Positions 25,460-34,742 of a stretch of DNA of 64,000 nt are shown here, one piece after another. Position numbers and translations under genes: made by a program. This DNA comes from Leptolinea sp. HRD-7 (GTDB lineage Bacteria; Chloroflexota; Anaerolineae; Anaerolineales; Anaerolineaceae). Within the stretch, counting starts at the first letter, position 1, and each line of letters begins with the position of its first letter. The stretch spans positions 1 to 64,000 of the forward strand of contig AP024710.1 in assembly GCA_024363285.1 (NCBI GenBank). Reading direction: 5' to 3'. The notes beneath the pieces were generated by a model. It worked only from the letters and a program-made list of their open reading frames with translations. It did not search any database and was not told where the DNA came from.

Positions 25460-27472
25460 ATGGACTCTGTCAATGACATTCGAACCGAACAAAAATTGAC
25501 GTGGGGGTTTGGAATCATCATCTTTTTGATGCTACTCATGACCGCTCTGGGCTTCAAGGGTGTAACAGACCAGAATTCTAACCTGGATGCCATCTATAAC
25601 AAACAAATGGTTCTGGTAATAAAAATTAAAGAGATTTATGGAAAGATCAACCGGATCAAGGGAGATATCTATCGATACATGGTTTCACCGGAAATGGGTT
25701 CAGACATTCTAACCGGTTTGAACACAACCATCAGCGAGGTTGACAAATCGGTTTCTGAACTACAAGACCTCGACAAAGATTCAGGGCAACTGGTGGAATT
25801 TACCAAAAACTGGCAGGAGTTCAAGGCCGCGGCAGAAGAGGCATCGTCCAATCTATCCAGTAATAATTTTGCCGGCGCTCTTATGAGCGTTTCTTCCGGC
25901 GGACGCGTATTTAAAGCCCAGCAGGCTGTGGAAGACGAATTTTCACGATTGGAAAAGCAAATGCAGGCGCAATCCAATGAGAAATTCACATCTGCGGTCA
26001 ATGTTTTCCACACAACCCGGATCGTACTGGTTTCTGGATTTGTTATTTGCCTAGCTCTTTCTATCATTATTATCTTTATCCTCAGTCGAAGCATTAATAT
26101 CCCCCTGAAAGCATTGAATAACGCTCTACAAACATTAATGATTGGCAGCACAGAGTTGATTATTGAAGAAAAGACGAGAAAAAAATTGCTTGCACGAAAA
26201 GATGAATTTGGAGACCTTTGTCGATCTGTAGTGAACACCCGGCATTATCTGATGGAAATGACATCAGCTGCCTCATCAATCGCGCAGAATGACCTTTCTG
26301 TAGTCGTTGAGCCAAAATCGGATAAAGACACTCTGGGCAATATGCTGCTGATCATGTCGCGCAATCTGCATAAAACCATATCCGATGTCGCTTCAGCAAC
26401 GTTACGCGTGAAAGAGACATCAGACCAACTGGCCAATGCCTCCAATCAATCCAGTCAGGCAACCAATCAGATATCCACCACTATTCAACAGGTAGCCACC
26501 GGAACCACCCAGCAGGCGGAAGCCGTGAACCGGACCGCCTCGTCCATCGAACAGATGGGGCGCGCCATTGACGGTGTAGCCCGTGGTGCGCAAGATCAGG
26601 CTAATGCCACCACAAAAGCCTTCTCCATGACGAACAAATTATCGGAAGCGATTGACCAGGTATCGGGAAATATTGGTCAGGTAGTCGAAGACTCAAACGA
26701 AGCTGCTGAAGCCGCCCGACGTGGATATCAGATGGTAAATCAGACCCTGTCGGGTATGCAATCGATCAAGAAAGCTGTTGACAATTCTTCGCGGATCGTT
26801 CAAGATATGGGCTCTCGTTCCGACCAGATCGGGGCTATTGTCACAACAATTGAAGATATCGCGTCTCAAACCAATCTTTTAGCCTTAAACGCCGCCATCG
26901 AAGCTGCCCGCGCCGGGGAAGCCGGCAAGGGTTTTGCCGTGGTTGCTGATGAAGTGCGAAAACTGGCGGAACGTTCCTCTGCATCCACAAAAGAAATTGC
27001 CGACCTGATCTTACATATTCAACAATCGGTGGCTGAAGCTGTGGAAGCCATGAACAGCGGCTCCAGGGAAGTTGACGCGGGAGTAAGTCTGGCCAATCAG
27101 TCTGGAGACGCGCTTCAGAACATATTGACCTCCAGTGAGAATGTCAACCGGCAGGCGAAAGATGCCTCAGCCGCCGCGGCATCTATGTCGGCAACCGCCA
27201 GTGAACTGGTATCCGCCGTAGAAACAGTGTCCGCTGTGGTGGAAGAGAACACCGCCGCCACCGAACAAATGTCAGCCAGCTCAACCGAAGTATTGCAGGC
27301 TATAGAGAATATCGCCTCGATTTCGGAAGAAAATTCCGCCGCGGTAGAGGAAGTCTCCGCGTCAGCCGAAGAGATGAACGCGCAGGCGGAGGAAGTCTCC
27401 GCGTCCGCCGCGGAATTATCAAACCTGGCGGATCAACTGGAGAAGATCGTCGAACAGTTCAAGCTCGCCTGA
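25460..27472 (+). CDS. Methyl-accepting chemotaxis protein
   Basis: The chemoreceptor has 670 residues. TM1 (15-33), an all-helical periplasmic four-helix-bundle sensor (about 40-185), TM2 (187-208), two consecutive HAMP-like segments (209-262 and 262-300) and a long coiled-coil signalling domain can be seen. The conserved hairpin tip [20 protein letters not shown] and the following [13 protein letters not shown] are at 465-506. No NWETF-type CheR tether ends the protein. No other chemotaxis gene is in the window, so it is an orphan receptor. The ribosome-binding site is poor (GAGC). Confidence 0.94.
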   Translation: MDSVNDIRTEQKLTWGFGIIIFLMLLMTALGFKGVTDQNSNLDAIYNKQMVLVIKIKEIYGKINRIKGDIYRYMVSPEMGSDILTGLNTTISEVDKSVSELQDLDKDSGQLVEFTKNWQEFKAAAEEASSNLSSNNFAGALMSVSSGGRVFKAQQAVEDEFSRLEKQMQAQSNEKFTSAVNVFHTTRIVLVSGFVICLALSIIIIFILSRSINIPLKALNNALQTLMIGSTELIIEEKTRKKLLARKDEFGDLCRSVVNTRHYLMEMTSAASSIAQNDLSVVVEPKSDKDTLGNMLLIMSRNLHKTISDVASATLRVKETSDQLANASNQSSQATNQISTTIQQVATGTTQQAEAVNRTASSIEQMGRAIDGVARGAQDQANATTKAFSMTNKLSEAIDQVSGNIGQVVEDSNEAAEAARRGYQMVNQTLSGMQSIKKAVDNSSRIVQDMGSRSDQIGAIVTTIEDIASQTNLLALNAAIEAARAGEAGKGFAVVADEVRKLAERSSASTKEIADLILHIQQSVAEAVEAMNSGSREVDAGVSLANQSGDALQNILTSSENVNRQAKDASAAAASMSATASELVSAVETVSAVVEENTAATEQMSASSTEVLQAIENIASISEENSAAVEEVSASAEEMNAQAEEVSASAAELSNLADQLEKIVEQFKLA

Positions 27473-27503
27473 AACTCCGTGTCCGCATAACAGTTTTGTC
27501 CAT

Positions 27504-27532
27504 TTGCGAAATGTGTGTGTTTTGAGAATAAT
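27504..27532 (+). promoter_or_regulatory. Possible promoter of the lectin-like gene
   Basis: TTGCGA (27504-27509) and AATAAT (27527-27532) are spaced by 17 bp. The -10 box ends 6 bases before the ATG at 27539. Confidence 0.35.
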
Positions 27533-27538
27533 CCCTGT

Positions 27539-28330
27539 ATGGGAGAGTATTCAATCAACAATGAGAATACCCGATTCACCGGCCTTGTGACGAGCTCATC
27601 GTCCCCGGTTGGAACATCCTGCCAATTGCGAATCGAATCCGGTCCGGCCAATCGGTACCGACTGGCACAGATGGATGACTATTCGCGGCTGCCCCGAAAA
27701 AAATTCCTGTACCGCCCACCGGTCTCCCTCATCCTTCAGGCTCGCGTGTCTGACCGGTCATTACCCGGAACCTGGGGATTCGGCTTCTGGAATGATCCAT
27801 TTGCTCTGGGTATGGGTATTCAGGGGGCGGGGCTCCGGATGCCATCGCTTCCACAGGCCGCCTGGTTCTTTTTTGGTTCCCCCAAAAATGACCTCAGCTT
27901 CCATTCATCCTCTCCGGCAAACGGATTGATGGCATCAGTCTTTTCTTCACAGCCTGTTCCACTATTCCTAGTCCCATTTGGGCTCCTGATAATTCCCTTT
28001 CTTTTCACAAAGAAGACGGCCCGTTTGGTAAGGCAGTTTGCTTCAAGGTTTATTCATGATGAATACACCATTCTCAGCCATGATGTGACACAATGGCATA
28101 CCTATCATCTGGACTGGTTGACCGATTCGGTTAACTTCAGGGTTGATGATCAGTTGGTTTATACCGGCAAAAATTCACCGCGATCTCCCCTCGGGTTGGT
28201 CATCTGGGTAGACAATCAGTTTGCCGCGTTTTCAGCCAACGGATCGATCTGTTACGGCACCCAGGAAAACCCGACCCCGGCGGTTTTGGAAATCCGGAAC
28301 CTGATGATTACTGTCCCTGATTCTCTGTGA
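27539..28330 (+). CDS. Concanavalin-like beta-sandwich protein with an internal membrane segment
   Basis: I do not recognise a named family. The 263 residues contain beta-strand patterns of a LamG/GH16-like sandwich: SLILQARVSD (63-72), GTWGFGFWND (78-86), QWHTYHLDWLTDSVNFRVDDQLVYTG (185-210, of which WHTYHLDW is diagnostic), LGLVIWVDNQFAA and LEIRNLMI. The usual catalytic ExDxE is absent, so binding rather than hydrolysis is likely. Between the halves, residues 140-156 are strongly hydrophobic (VPLFLVPFGLLIIPFLF) and precede a basic helix (TKKTARLVRQF), so the domain seems split by a membrane hairpin. A longer start at 27515 exists. It ends 3 bases from the convergent DUF429 gene. Confidence 0.55.
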   Translation: MGEYSINNENTRFTGLVTSSSSPVGTSCQLRIESGPANRYRLAQMDDYSRLPRKKFLYRPPVSLILQARVSDRSLPGTWGFGFWNDPFALGMGIQGAGLRMPSLPQAAWFFFGSPKNDLSFHSSSPANGLMASVFSSQPVPLFLVPFGLLIIPFLFTKKTARLVRQFASRFIHDEYTILSHDVTQWHTYHLDWLTDSVNFRVDDQLVYTGKNSPRSPLGLVIWVDNQFAAFSANGSICYGTQENPTPAVLEIRNLMITVPDSL

Positions 28331-28333
28331 CCT

Positions 28334-29074
28334 TCAATTCGACTTGCGGCTGAATTCTACCGGAAGGATGATTTCACCCGCGTGTATGGTGCCAAAGTGC
28401 CGCACCCGGTCGGGATGGTTGTCAAGCAGCCAGGCGGTTGACGCGGCAATCATTGCCCGCAGTTCATGCCCGGGCAGTATCTGTTCCAACGGCACCTGTG
28501 ATGTGCGCAATCGGAAGCGGGTAAATTCTTCCAGAAAATTCATCGGGTCTTTTAAGTTCAGACCGAACTCCCACAGCAGCAATTGACGCTGCAGGCGTCC
28601 TTCAAGAGAGCGAGAATCGTACGGCATTGCGCCGGTTACCAGCCAGTAAGCGGCGTCTGATTGTGTTTCAAAATACTGGCGGGCGCCGGTTTCGATGGAA
28701 TACTCAAGCCGCTTTAAAGAATCTGCCAGTTCCAGGCTTCGTTCTACCCACAGGGGTGCTTTTTTGGTATGTTCTGGAAGAGCCAGATCATGGAAACCAT
28801 CGGCTTCCAGCTCACGGTCACCAAGGCGGGTACAAGACTCAGTTGTATCCCCGGATTCAAACAAACCAATCTGTACAGAATTGTGCGCCAGGCACACCGG
28901 TCCGTTGACCGCCACCAGCGCGGAAGATTGTCCGGCCAGATAAGCAATCACATCGGTCAAACGGCCGTGTCCACAGGCAATCACCTCAAGGCCGGAATTG
29001 ATGGCCGTATAAAAATACGGTTTCAGACCGGCCTGAACATCTATTCCGATGTAAGTTTGAAATGATTCCGCCAT
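28334..29074 (-). CDS. DUF429-family protein (predicted RNase H-like fold)
   Basis: The protein has 246 residues. TYIGIDVQAG at the start, VIACGHGRLTDVIAYLAGQSSALVAVNGPV next, and a helical second half with RQLLLWEFGLNLKD match the DUF429 pattern, in which an initial GID carries the presumed metal-binding Asp of an RNase H-like nuclease. Activity has not been shown for the family. The ATG at 29074 lies 7 bases after a TAAACT-like box; a longer start at 29116 adds 14 residues without conserved content. It is divergent from the YedF-like gene. Confidence 0.65.
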   Translation of the reverse strand: MAESFQTYIGIDVQAGLKPYFYTAINSGLEVIACGHGRLTDVIAYLAGQSSALVAVNGPVCLAHNSVQIGLFESGDTTESCTRLGDRELEADGFHDLALPEHTKKAPLWVERSLELADSLKRLEYSIETGARQYFETQSDAAYWLVTGAMPYDSRSLEGRLQRQLLLWEFGLNLKDPMNFLEEFTRFRLRTSQVPLEQILPGHELRAMIAASTAWLLDNHPDRVRHFGTIHAGEIILPVEFSRKSN

Positions 29075-29194
29075 ACCATAGAGTTTAATCGAACCAGGCA
29101 CGGCGCGCAAACTCACCTGATCGCCAGAGATTTTTGGGATATCATCAATACTGTCTCATAATTCTATTTATTAACTGACGACGAGGTGACAACA

Positions 29195-29533
29195 ATGAAA
29201 TCCACAGTATTACTTTTTACACGTAATGGTATGGGGGATGGTCCTGCTGAATTACAGCAAATCCTGGCAGAAAAATATCTCAGTTTGACTCTGGACTCCG
29301 GCAATTTACCAGAGCGTATCCTCTTTTATACAGAAGGCGTTCACCTGGTCTGTGAGGGATCACGAGTTCTTTCGCAATTGACTGAGCTTGAGAATAGAGG
29401 AACGCAATTAATAGTCTGCAAAACCTGTGTCGATACATTCGGCGTTACCGATAAGGTAAAGGTTGGAATAGTTGGTGGAATGCCGGATATTCTAGAATCT
29501 ATCCAGCAGGCAGATAAAGTCGTCAGTCTGTAG
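29195..29533 (+). CDS. YedF-like DsrE-fold protein
   Basis: The protein has 112 residues. VLLFTRNGMGDGPAELQQILAEKYL, ILFYTEGVHLVCEGSRVLSQL and CKTCVDTFGVTDKVKVG match the C-terminal DsrE-like domain of the selenium-associated YedF proteins, including the CxxC in the last motif. The TusA-like N-terminal domain of full-length YedF is missing. The role is probably sulfur or selenium transfer, but no selD or tusA is nearby. GAGGTG precedes the ATG at 29195. Confidence 0.7.
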   Translation: MKSTVLLFTRNGMGDGPAELQQILAEKYLSLTLDSGNLPERILFYTEGVHLVCEGSRVLSQLTELENRGTQLIVCKTCVDTFGVTDKVKVGIVGGMPDILESIQQADKVVSL

Positions 29534-29598
29534 TCTGCTTTGCTGGCTGGTCTGTTATCAAGATCAGAATCTACCGGGAAATATCGACCGGGATGATT

Positions 29599-29627
29599 TT
29601 GACTGTAAGCGTTCCATTGACTATACT
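29599..29627 (+). promoter_or_regulatory. Promoter of the aldehyde dehydrogenase/CoA-transferase operon
   Basis: TTGACT (29599-29604) and TATACT (29622-29627) are spaced by 17 bp. Confidence 0.6.
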
Positions 29628-29668
29628 GGTAATTACCTGATTAATATTATTTTTGGAGGCTTGAAACA

Positions 29669-31255
29669 ATGACCGAATCGTCTGCGTTTAAGTTGACCTA
29701 TGCCACAATGTTTAATCCCCCTGAAGAACTTCATACCCGCTATGAAGCAACTCTGGCACAGAAAAAAGCCCGCCTGGGTGAAGAATATCCCATGTTCATC
29801 GATGGGAAAGAAGTAAAGGTAGACGAGAAATTTGAGGACCGTTCGCCCATCGATACCGGTATGGTTCTGGGGATCTTCCAGAAAGGCAACGCTGAGACCG
29901 CCAATCTGGCCGTGACTGCCGCGAAGAAAGCCTTCCCGGCCTGGTCTCACACTCCCTGGGAGAAACGGGTTGAATTGCTGCGAAAAACCGCCGCCCTGAT
30001 GGATGAGCGCATCTATGAGTTCGGCGTGGCCATGTCATTGGAGGTCGGCAAGAACCGAACCGAAGCTCTGGGCGACGCGGCCGAGACCGCAGATTTGATC
30101 CGCTATGCCTGCGATCAGGTGGAAGCCCATAAAGGATTTGTGTATGAGATGGGGCATGACCCGTTGGTAGGGTATAGAGCGGATAACACCTCAGTTTTAC
30201 GTCCGTATGGTGTATGGCTGGTGATCAGCCCCTTCAACTTCCCGTGCGCGTTGACAGGCGGACCTGTCGGGGCGGCTCTAGCCGCGGGGAATACCGTGGT
30301 GATGAAACCCGCCACCGATACGCCATGGACTGCCCGCCTGCTGGCGGAATGTCTGCGAGACGCGGGGTTGCCTGCCGGTGTGTTTAATTATGTGACTGGC
30401 GGCGGTGCCACCCTTGGACAGGCATTGATCGAGCATCCCGATGTGGCCGGCGTCACCTTCACCGGCTCATATGGTGTGGGTATGAAGCTCTACCGTGACT
30501 TTGCCGCCGGCAAGTGGGTACGCCCCACAATTCTGGAACTCGGTGGTAAGAACCCTGTGATCGTTACGAAACATGCCGATCTTGAAACAGCCGTTACCGG
30601 CATCATCCGCTCAGCGTTTGGACTGCAGGGACAAAAATGTTCGGCGGCTTCCCGCATTTACATTGAAGATGCCATTTACGATACTCTTGTGAATAAACTG
30701 GTAGATGCCACCAATAAACTGGTCATCGGCGATCCGACCGACCGTAAAGTATGGCTTGGCCCGGTAATTAATAAAGCCGCATACAACGACTACCAGAATT
30801 TTGTGGATGACCTGAAACATAACGGAAAGATTCTGACCGGCGGAAAAATTTTAACGGATGGCGCTCTGGCTAAAGGATATTTCTGCGCCCCCACCCTTGT
30901 GGAGAATTTGCCCTACAGTCACCAGCTCTGGAAACATGAAATGTTCCTGCCCATCTCTACCATTGGACGGGTCAAAAACCTGGATGAGGCGTTGGTACTC
31001 GCGAATGACGTTTCGTATGGTCTGACAGCCGGTATATACGGCAACGATGACGAAGTAGCCGTCTTCTTCGATAAGATCGAGGCGGGCGTAAACTATGCCA
31101 ACCGTCCACAGGGTGCCACCACCGGCGCGTGGCCGGGCTTCCAACCGTTCGGCGGGTGGAAAGGTTCCGGTTCCAGCGGCAAGAATGCCGGCGGCCTGTA
31201 CTATGTTCAGTTGTACATGCACGAACAGATCCGCACCCAGATTCGCAAAGCCTGA
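29669..31255 (+). CDS. NAD(P)-dependent aldehyde dehydrogenase, P5CDH-like
   Basis: The ALDH-superfamily enzyme has 528 residues. N190 (ISPFNFP), E290 (ELGGKNP) and the nucleophile C324 (GLQGQKCSAASR) are present. The C-terminal motif FGGWKGSGSSGKNAGGLYYVQLYMHEQ resembles 1-pyrroline-5-carboxylate/L-glutamate-semialdehyde dehydrogenases, which oxidise glutamate semialdehyde to glutamate in proline and arginine degradation. Substrate assignment is by resemblance only. GGAGG precedes the ATG. It heads a tight operon with CoA-transferase subunits (8-base gap) and a D-2-hydroxyacid dehydrogenase. Confidence 0.8.
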   Translation: MTESSAFKLTYATMFNPPEELHTRYEATLAQKKARLGEEYPMFIDGKEVKVDEKFEDRSPIDTGMVLGIFQKGNAETANLAVTAAKKAFPAWSHTPWEKRVELLRKTAALMDERIYEFGVAMSLEVGKNRTEALGDAAETADLIRYACDQVEAHKGFVYEMGHDPLVGYRADNTSVLRPYGVWLVISPFNFPCALTGGPVGAALAAGNTVVMKPATDTPWTARLLAECLRDAGLPAGVFNYVTGGGATLGQALIEHPDVAGVTFTGSYGVGMKLYRDFAAGKWVRPTILELGGKNPVIVTKHADLETAVTGIIRSAFGLQGQKCSAASRIYIEDAIYDTLVNKLVDATNKLVIGDPTDRKVWLGPVINKAAYNDYQNFVDDLKHNGKILTGGKILTDGALAKGYFCAPTLVENLPYSHQLWKHEMFLPISTIGRVKNLDEALVLANDVSYGLTAGIYGNDDEVAVFFDKIEAGVNYANRPQGATTGAWPGFQPFGGWKGSGSSGKNAGGLYYVQLYMHEQIRTQIRKA

Positions 31256-31263
31256 ATCCGCTT

Positions 31264-32166
31264 ATGAACAAGCTTTGCTCTCTCAGAGAAGCGGTCAGCC
31301 AGTATGTGAAAGATGGTGACACCGTCTACGCGGCCGGTTTCACCCACCTGATTCCCTTTGCCGCCGGGCATGAAATCATTCGGCAGGAACGCAAGAACCT
31401 GACCCTGGCACGAGCCACTCCGGACCTGATATACGAACAGATGGCCGCGGCCGGATGCGCGGCTAAGATCATCTTTTCGTACATGGGGAACCCGGGTGTC
31501 GGCTCATTGCGCAACCTGCGTTCGCTGGTGGAAAAGAAGCTTGTGGAGATCGAAGAATACTCTCACTTTGCCATGATCACCCGTCTGCAGGCCGGCGCGT
31601 CTGGACTGCCTTTCCTGCCGATGAACGAAACCGGCGCGTTTGATCTGGAAAAGGTCAACCCGAATTTCAAACGAGTGACCGACCCCTATTCCGGAAAGCC
31701 GGTGGTGGTGGTTCCCGCCCTCAACCCGGATGTGGCCATCATCCACGTCCAACGGGCGGATATCAGTGGTAACGCGCAGATCTGGGGAATACTTGGTGAA
31801 CAGAAAGAAGCCGCCTTTGCTGCCGAACGCGTTATTCTCACAGCAGAAGAGATCGTTTCAGAAGAGGTCATCCGGTCAGATCCCAACCGAACTTTGATCC
31901 CGGACCTGATCGTGGATGCCGTCTGCCATGTACCGTTCTGCAGTCATCCCAGCTATACGCAAGGGTATTACGACCGTGACAATGAGTTCTACCTGCAATG
32001 GGACAAGATCAGCGAAACCCCCGAGTCCGTGCAACAATATCTGGATGAATGGGTTTACGGCCTTCCCGACCGGGAAGCCTACTGGAAGAAACTGGGTGAA
32101 AATACCCATGCCCGCCTTAAAGTGGGCGAAAGACTGAGCGTTCCGGTGAACTATGGCGAATACTGA
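31264..32166 (+). CDS. gctA: CoA-transferase subunit A (glutaconate CoA-transferase-like)
   Basis: This family I CoA-transferase alpha subunit has 300 residues. LREAVSQYVKDGDTVYAAGFTHLIPFAAGHEIIRQ is the nucleotide-binding opening, and IFSYMGNPGVGSL, VPALNPDVAIIHVQRADISGN and LTAEEIVSEE follow. Together with the next gene it would move CoA between acyl-CoA and a carboxylic acid, as in glutaconate CoA-transferase or IpdAB. The ATG at 31264 lies 8 bases after the dehydrogenase stop; longer ORF starts are inside that gene. Substrate is unknown; glutaconate/2-hydroxyglutarate is inferred from the neighbours. Confidence 0.82.
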   Translation: MNKLCSLREAVSQYVKDGDTVYAAGFTHLIPFAAGHEIIRQERKNLTLARATPDLIYEQMAAAGCAAKIIFSYMGNPGVGSLRNLRSLVEKKLVEIEEYSHFAMITRLQAGASGLPFLPMNETGAFDLEKVNPNFKRVTDPYSGKPVVVVPALNPDVAIIHVQRADISGNAQIWGILGEQKEAAFAAERVILTAEEIVSEEVIRSDPNRTLIPDLIVDAVCHVPFCSHPSYTQGYYDRDNEFYLQWDKISETPESVQQYLDEWVYGLPDREAYWKKLGENTHARLKVGERLSVPVNYGEY

Positions 32167-32920
32167 GTACACCTCCACTGAATTGATGATCGTCAACTCG
32201 GCGCGTCTCCTACGTGATGGTGACGTGGTTTTTGTCGGTGTGGGGTTGCCCAATCTGGCGTGCAACCTGGCACAGCGCACCCATGCCCCTAACCTGCAGA
32301 TGATCTACGAAGCCGGCGTGATTGGCGCGCGGCCCGCGCGTCTGCCCCTCTCCATTGGTGACCCCACACTGGTATCCGGCGCGTCATCGGTGTGCAGCAT
32401 GTACGAGATTTTCACCCTTTATCTGCAGCGCGGCAATGTAGATGTCGGCTTCCTGGGTGGCGCGCAGATCGACAAATTTGGCAATATCAACGCCACCGTC
32501 ATCGGCGACTACGCGCAACCAAAAACCCGCCTTCCGGGTTCCGGCGGTTCGCGTGAGATCGCTGCCTGGGCGAACCGCTGCTATATCATCACCCCTCACC
32601 AGAAACGCCGTTTTCCCGAGAAGGTGGATTTCTGCACCTCCGCGGGTTTTATCGACGGCAGCGGTGGGCGTGAAAAACTCAATCTGCGCGGCAAAGGCCC
32701 TCAGGCTGTGGTGACCGATATTGGTATCCTTCAGCCGGATGCCAGCGGCGAACTGGTGTTAACGGCTCTGCACCCCGGCCGAACATTAGATGAAGCCCGC
32801 GAAAACACCGGATGGGCGCTGCGCTGCGAGGCATGCAATACCGTCACCGAGCCGCCCACACCAGAAGAAATCGGCATTTTACGGCAAGACCTTGACCCTG
32901 AAGGGATTTATCTCAAATGA
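32153..32920 (+). CDS. gctB: CoA-transferase subunit B (glutaconate CoA-transferase-like)
   Basis: This beta subunit has 255 residues and carries the probable catalytic glutamate (E53 in MIYEAGVIG), which forms the enzyme-CoA thioester. GFLGGAQIDKFGNINATVIGDY and LPGSGGSREIA are typical of the family. Its ATG overlaps the end of subunit A by 14 bases and its stop overlaps the next start (ATGA), indicating coupled translation. Confidence 0.85.
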   Translation: MANTEYTSTELMIVNSARLLRDGDVVFVGVGLPNLACNLAQRTHAPNLQMIYEAGVIGARPARLPLSIGDPTLVSGASSVCSMYEIFTLYLQRGNVDVGFLGGAQIDKFGNINATVIGDYAQPKTRLPGSGGSREIAAWANRCYIITPHQKRRFPEKVDFCTSAGFIDGSGGREKLNLRGKGPQAVVTDIGILQPDASGELVLTALHPGRTLDEARENTGWALRCEACNTVTEPPTPEEIGILRQDLDPEGIYLK

Positions 32921-33939
32921 CCAGCGAACCTTTACACCTCTTGATCACCATGCCATTTACAGAAGCACAGATTGAGCAGATTCGATCGGTTTCTCCCAGA
33001 CTGAAAGTCACCGCCATGCGGGCGCATCAACCCAACGAAGTTCCAGATGAGATCTGGTCCAAAACAAATATTCTGTATACCGACTCGGTGCTGCCGGAGC
33101 CAACTCAGGCTCCCAACCTGAAATGGATCCAGTTCCATTACACCGGTATTGACTATGCCATCAAGAAACCGATCATGGAAAAACCCGGCCTTATTGCCAC
33201 CACAATGAGCGGCGCCAACGCCCCGCAAATGGCGGAATATGCGCTTACCATGATGTTGGTCCTTGGCGCGAATGTCAAAGGGATGATCGAAAATCAAACA
33301 AAATCGCATTGGCCGGATAAACGCTGGGAGCATTACAAACATCACGAACTGCGTGGAAGCACCGTTGGATTGATCGGATATGGCAGTATTAATCGTGAGG
33401 TGGCTCGCCTGTTAATCCCCTTCCAGGTAACCGTTCTGGCTGCCAAAAGAGACCTTAAACAGATCAAGGATGAAGGATATATTCCCGCGGGAACCGGCGA
33501 CCCGGAAGGCGATTTTTTCACCCGCCTCTATCCCATTGAAGCGATGAAATCCATGCTGAAGGAATGTGATTTTGTCGTGGTGGCTGTACCGCTTACCCCG
33601 GCAACCCGTAATTTGATCAGCACCGAAGAATTCGCGGCCATGAAACCGACCTCGTATTTCATTGACCTCAGTCGGGGCGGGATCACTGACCTGACCGCGT
33701 TAAAAGAAGCATTAGACAAGAAATTAATTGCCGGCGCCGCGGTAGATGTTTTCCCCGAAGAACCACTGGTAGCAACCAGTCCGCTGTGGAAAACCCCGAA
33801 CTTCCTGGTCTCACCGCATGTTGGTGGTGTCAGCCCGCATTACAACGCCCGTGCGGTCGACCTGTTCTGCACGAACATTAACCGGTTCCTTGAAAACGTT
33901 CCGCTATTCAACAGGTTCGATCCGGAAAAAGGTTATTAA
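32917..33939 (+). CDS. D-2-hydroxyacid dehydrogenase
   Basis: The NAD-dependent enzyme has 340 residues. The Rossmann motif is VGLIGYGSINREV (150-162), and the catalytic set is R253 (DLSRGG), E282 (PEEPL) and H301 (SPHVGG). FHYTGID near 73 is the substrate-side loop. It interconverts a 2-oxoacid and a D-2-hydroxyacid. Its ATG overlaps the subunit B stop. With a glutaconate CoA-transferase-like pair, a role as 2-hydroxyglutarate dehydrogenase is possible, but no specificity residue proves it. Confidence 0.85.
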   Translation: MTSEPLHLLITMPFTEAQIEQIRSVSPRLKVTAMRAHQPNEVPDEIWSKTNILYTDSVLPEPTQAPNLKWIQFHYTGIDYAIKKPIMEKPGLIATTMSGANAPQMAEYALTMMLVLGANVKGMIENQTKSHWPDKRWEHYKHHELRGSTVGLIGYGSINREVARLLIPFQVTVLAAKRDLKQIKDEGYIPAGTGDPEGDFFTRLYPIEAMKSMLKECDFVVVAVPLTPATRNLISTEEFAAMKPTSYFIDLSRGGITDLTALKEALDKKLIAGAAVDVFPEEPLVATSPLWKTPNFLVSPHVGGVSPHYNARAVDLFCTNINRFLENVPLFNRFDPEKGY

Positions 33940-33959
33940 ACGGTTAGAATTATCGGGTT

Positions 33960-34712
33960 ATGAAAAACCCGAATATTGACGTTATCTTCTTTGACCTTGG
34001 CAGCACTCTCATGTATTTTGATGGGCATCTGCCAGATGTACTGGCTGTTGCCTATCAGGAACTGGCGTCATCACTTCTGGAAGCCGGCTTTACCCTGAAC
34101 AAAGATGCCTTTTTATCTGAATTTCTGGCAAGACAGGAAGCCTATCATTCTGAACGTGATACCGATCTGACTGAGATTACAACAGAACGGGTATTGAGAA
34201 TTGTTTTAGAACGTCAGGGAGTATCCGGAGCAAGCCGGGAAGAATTAAGGCCTCATCTGGCTCGGATGTATGCCATCACCCAATCACATTGGATTGTGGA
34301 ACAAGACACACATCCCACTCTTCAAGCTTTGAAGGATGCCGGCTACCGGATGGGCATTATATCCAATGCCAGTGACGATTGGGACGTTCAAGTACTGGTT
34401 GACAAAGCCGGTATCCGTCCGTTCTTTGAATACATCAATACGTCTGCGGCGGCGGGTGTCCGAAAACCTCACCCACAGATCTATCAACTGGCCTTTGATG
34501 CCATGCGCGTGGAACCCAAACGGTCGGTCATGGTTGGCGATACGTTGGCGGCAGATATTCTTGGATCAAAAAATCTGGGTATGCATAATGTGTGGATCAC
34601 CCGCCGCGTCAATCGCAACGCCGTTCAGGCTCATTTTGAAACCATAAAACCTGACCGCACAATCGATACACTATCAGAACTTCCGAGAATACTGGAAACC
34701 TGGCCAGTCTGA
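33960..34712 (+). CDS. HAD-family phosphatase
   Basis: The protein has 250 residues with a HAD core and alpha-helical cap. Motif I is FFDLGST (D12; the second Asp of DxDxT is replaced by Gly, as in many HAD subgroup members). Motif II is IISNASD (about 133-139), the lysine is in GVRKPHP, and motif IV is MVGDTLAADI. Substrate is unknown. A TAGAAT box (33945-33950) ends 9 bases before the ATG and no ribosome-binding site is visible. Confidence 0.82.
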   Translation: MKNPNIDVIFFDLGSTLMYFDGHLPDVLAVAYQELASSLLEAGFTLNKDAFLSEFLARQEAYHSERDTDLTEITTERVLRIVLERQGVSGASREELRPHLARMYAITQSHWIVEQDTHPTLQALKDAGYRMGIISNASDDWDVQVLVDKAGIRPFFEYINTSAAAGVRKPHPQIYQLAFDAMRVEPKRSVMVGDTLAADILGSKNLGMHNVWITRRVNRNAVQAHFETIKPDRTIDTLSELPRILETWPV

Positions 34713-34742
34713 AAATTCCCACATCCGAAAGATCAATACGAT

